Source: an uncultured Pseudorhodobacter sp. (lineage in GTDB: Bacteria > Pseudomonadota > Alphaproteobacteria > Rhodobacterales > Rhodobacteraceae). From it: 6,192 nt of DNA. The notes under the pieces are model-generated. The model was not told the origin of the DNA. It saw nothing but the letters and a program-made list of their open reading frames with translations, and did not search any database. Position 1 is the first letter of the stretch. Every line of letters starts with the position of its first letter. The position numbers and the translations under genes were made by a program. The stretch is taken from the NCBI GenBank assembly GCA_937910975.1, contig CALEMZ010000390.1:1-6192 (forward strand), in the 5' to 3' direction. Below are positions 5,161-6,192 of this stretch, in pieces.

Positions 5161-6192
5161 TGTCGGTCAAATTTACGCTGGACGGTCAGGAAGTCACCGC
5201 GGAGCCGGGTATGACGATCTGGGAAGTTGCCAATGGCCGTGGCCTGATAATTCCGCACCTGTGCCACAAGCCTGCCCCTGGCTATCGTCCCGACGGCAAT
5301 TGCCGCGCCTGCGTGGTGGAGGTTGAGGGAGAGCGGGTTCTGGCCGCGTCTTGCATCCGGGAGCCGCTGGCGGGGATGGTGGTGCATACCGCGTCCGCCC
5401 GCGCGGTGGCCGCGCGCAAGATGGTGGTGGAGATGCTGGTTACCGATCAGCCCGAGGTGGTGCATGATGTCTCGTCTCATATGGCCGATATGGTGGCGCT
5501 GACCGGGGCGGCAGGGGGCCGTTTGCCCAAGTTGGAAAAGGCGCGGATTCCGCTGTTGGACGACAGCCATATCGCGATGCGGGTGAATTTGGACGCCTGC
5601 ATTTCTTGCGGGCTTTGCGTGCGGGCCTGCCGCGAGGTGCAGGTTAATGACGTGATCGGTATGTCAGGGCGCGGGCATGACAGTTACCCGACCTTTGATA
5701 TGGCCGACCCGATGGGCCAAAGCACCTGCGTGGCTTGCGGCGAATGTGTGCAGGCCTGTCCGACCGGGGCTTTGATGCCTGCAACATTGCTCGATGACCA
5801 GCAACGTGGCGATAGCCGTGATTTTGACAGCGAGGTGAAATCAATTTGCCCGTTCTGCGGTGTCGGCTGCCAAGTGTCGCTCAAGGTCAAGGATGGCAAG
5901 GTGAAGTTTGTCGAAGGCATCAACGGCCCGGCGAATGAGGGGCGTTTGTGCGTGAAGGGGCGGTTTGGCTATGATTATATCCACCATCCCCACCGCCTGA
6001 CCAAGCCGCTGATCCGGCGCGAAGGCATGCCCAAGGGGCTGAACGTCGACCCCGGCAACCTGATGACCCATTTCCGCGAAGCGACATGGGACGAGGCGCT
6101 GGACCTTGCCGCAGGCGGCATGGCGAAGTTGCGTGACAGCCATGGCGGGCGCGCGGTGGCAGGTTTTGGCTCGGCCAAATGCTCCAACGAAG
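5160..6192 (+). CDS. fdhA: Formate dehydrogenase catalytic (alpha) subunit, 5' part
   Basis: The first 344 residues of the molybdo- or tungsto-enzyme subunit that oxidises formate to CO2 (also called FdsA or FdhF); the frame runs open off the window end. Numbered from the ATG at 5160, a ferredoxin-like [2Fe-2S] domain has Cys35, 48, 51 and 65. Two [4Fe-4S] sites follow: CISCGLCVRAC (147-157) and CVACGECVQACP (190-201). The bis-MGD domain then starts with its [4Fe-4S] ligands Cys230, 233, 237 and 264 and the electron-relay Lys266. By alignment to E. coli FdhF, the active-site Cys/Sec would fall about 18 residues beyond the end, so its identity is unknown. The His(Cys)3 cluster usual after the first domain is missing. 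The start could also be the ATG at 5157 (ATGATG); GGAGG at 5148-5152 is 7 nt from the second and 4 nt from the first, so I prefer 5160. Confidence 0.95.
   Translation, partial: MSVKFTLDGQEVTAEPGMTIWEVANGRGLIIPHLCHKPAPGYRPDGNCRACVVEVEGERVLAASCIREPLAGMVVHTASARAVAARKMVVEMLVTDQPEVVHDVSSHMADMVALTGAAGGRLPKLEKARIPLLDDSHIAMRVNLDACISCGLCVRACREVQVNDVIGMSGRGHDSYPTFDMADPMGQSTCVACGECVQACPTGALMPATLLDDQQRGDSRDFDSEVKSICPFCGVGCQVSLKVKDGKVKFVEGINGPANEGRLCVKGRFGYDYIHHPHRLTKPLIRREGMPKGLNVDPGNLMTHFREATWDEALDLAAGGMAKLRDSHGGRAVAGFGSAKCSNE

Noticed and set aside
1..6192. Mobile elements, CRISPR arrays, tRNA or rRNA genes
   Set aside because: I saw no transposase, integrase, regular repeat-spacer pattern, attachment site or structured RNA gene; the window reads as ordinary metabolic genes.

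Overview
The window looks like chromosomal DNA of a GC-rich alphaproteobacterium, most likely of the Rhodobacter/Roseobacter group. I base this on the protein sequences (a MoeA with the N-terminal 'NDCFAMPQGV' stretch, a fused NuoE/NuoF-type formate dehydrogenase subunit), the GC-rich codons and the gene order. This is recognition from memory, not a search. The theme is NAD-dependent formate dehydrogenase and its molybdenum (or tungsten) cofactor.

Left block (1-2861, + strand): the 3' end of fdhD, then mobA, mobB, a short odd ORF and moeA. All are overlapping or coupled (8-nt, 4-nt, 4-nt and 11-nt overlaps), so they look like one transcript. FdhD passes sulfur to the cofactor of formate dehydrogenase, MoeA inserts the metal, MobA adds GMP to give the guanine dinucleotide cofactor, and MobB is its GTP-binding partner. 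The 75-codon ORF between mobB and moeA looks like an internally deleted remnant of a longer gene and ends in a strong GC hairpin.

Middle (2862-3474): a roughly 60% AT island lies after moeA, holding a doubtful small hydrophobic ORF on the minus strand and a 10-bp direct repeat. Next come a strong terminator hairpin (3028-3062) and tusA on the minus strand, which encodes a small CPxP sulfur carrier. The 184-bp divergent region between tusA and the formate dehydrogenase genes carries a sigma70-like promoter, a perfect GATAGG-N5-CCTATC palindrome with a partial copy upstream, and a second palindrome, so it looks regulated.

Right block (3475-6192, + strand): a fused diaphorase subunit (NuoE-like plus NuoF-like; 2Fe-2S, FMN, NAD and 4Fe-4S sites) overlaps the start of the catalytic subunit. 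The catalytic subunit is cut by the window end just before its expected active-site Cys/Sec. Its N-terminal iron-sulfur region has lost the NuoG-type His(Cys)3 cluster ligands. Together the genes would make a soluble NAD-reducing formate dehydrogenase with most of its dedicated cofactor chemistry next door.

I do not see an unknown system here. The points most worth checking are the missing cluster, the regulatory sites before the dehydrogenase operon, the remnant ORF, the AT-rich island and the sharp strand-composition switch between the two blocks.
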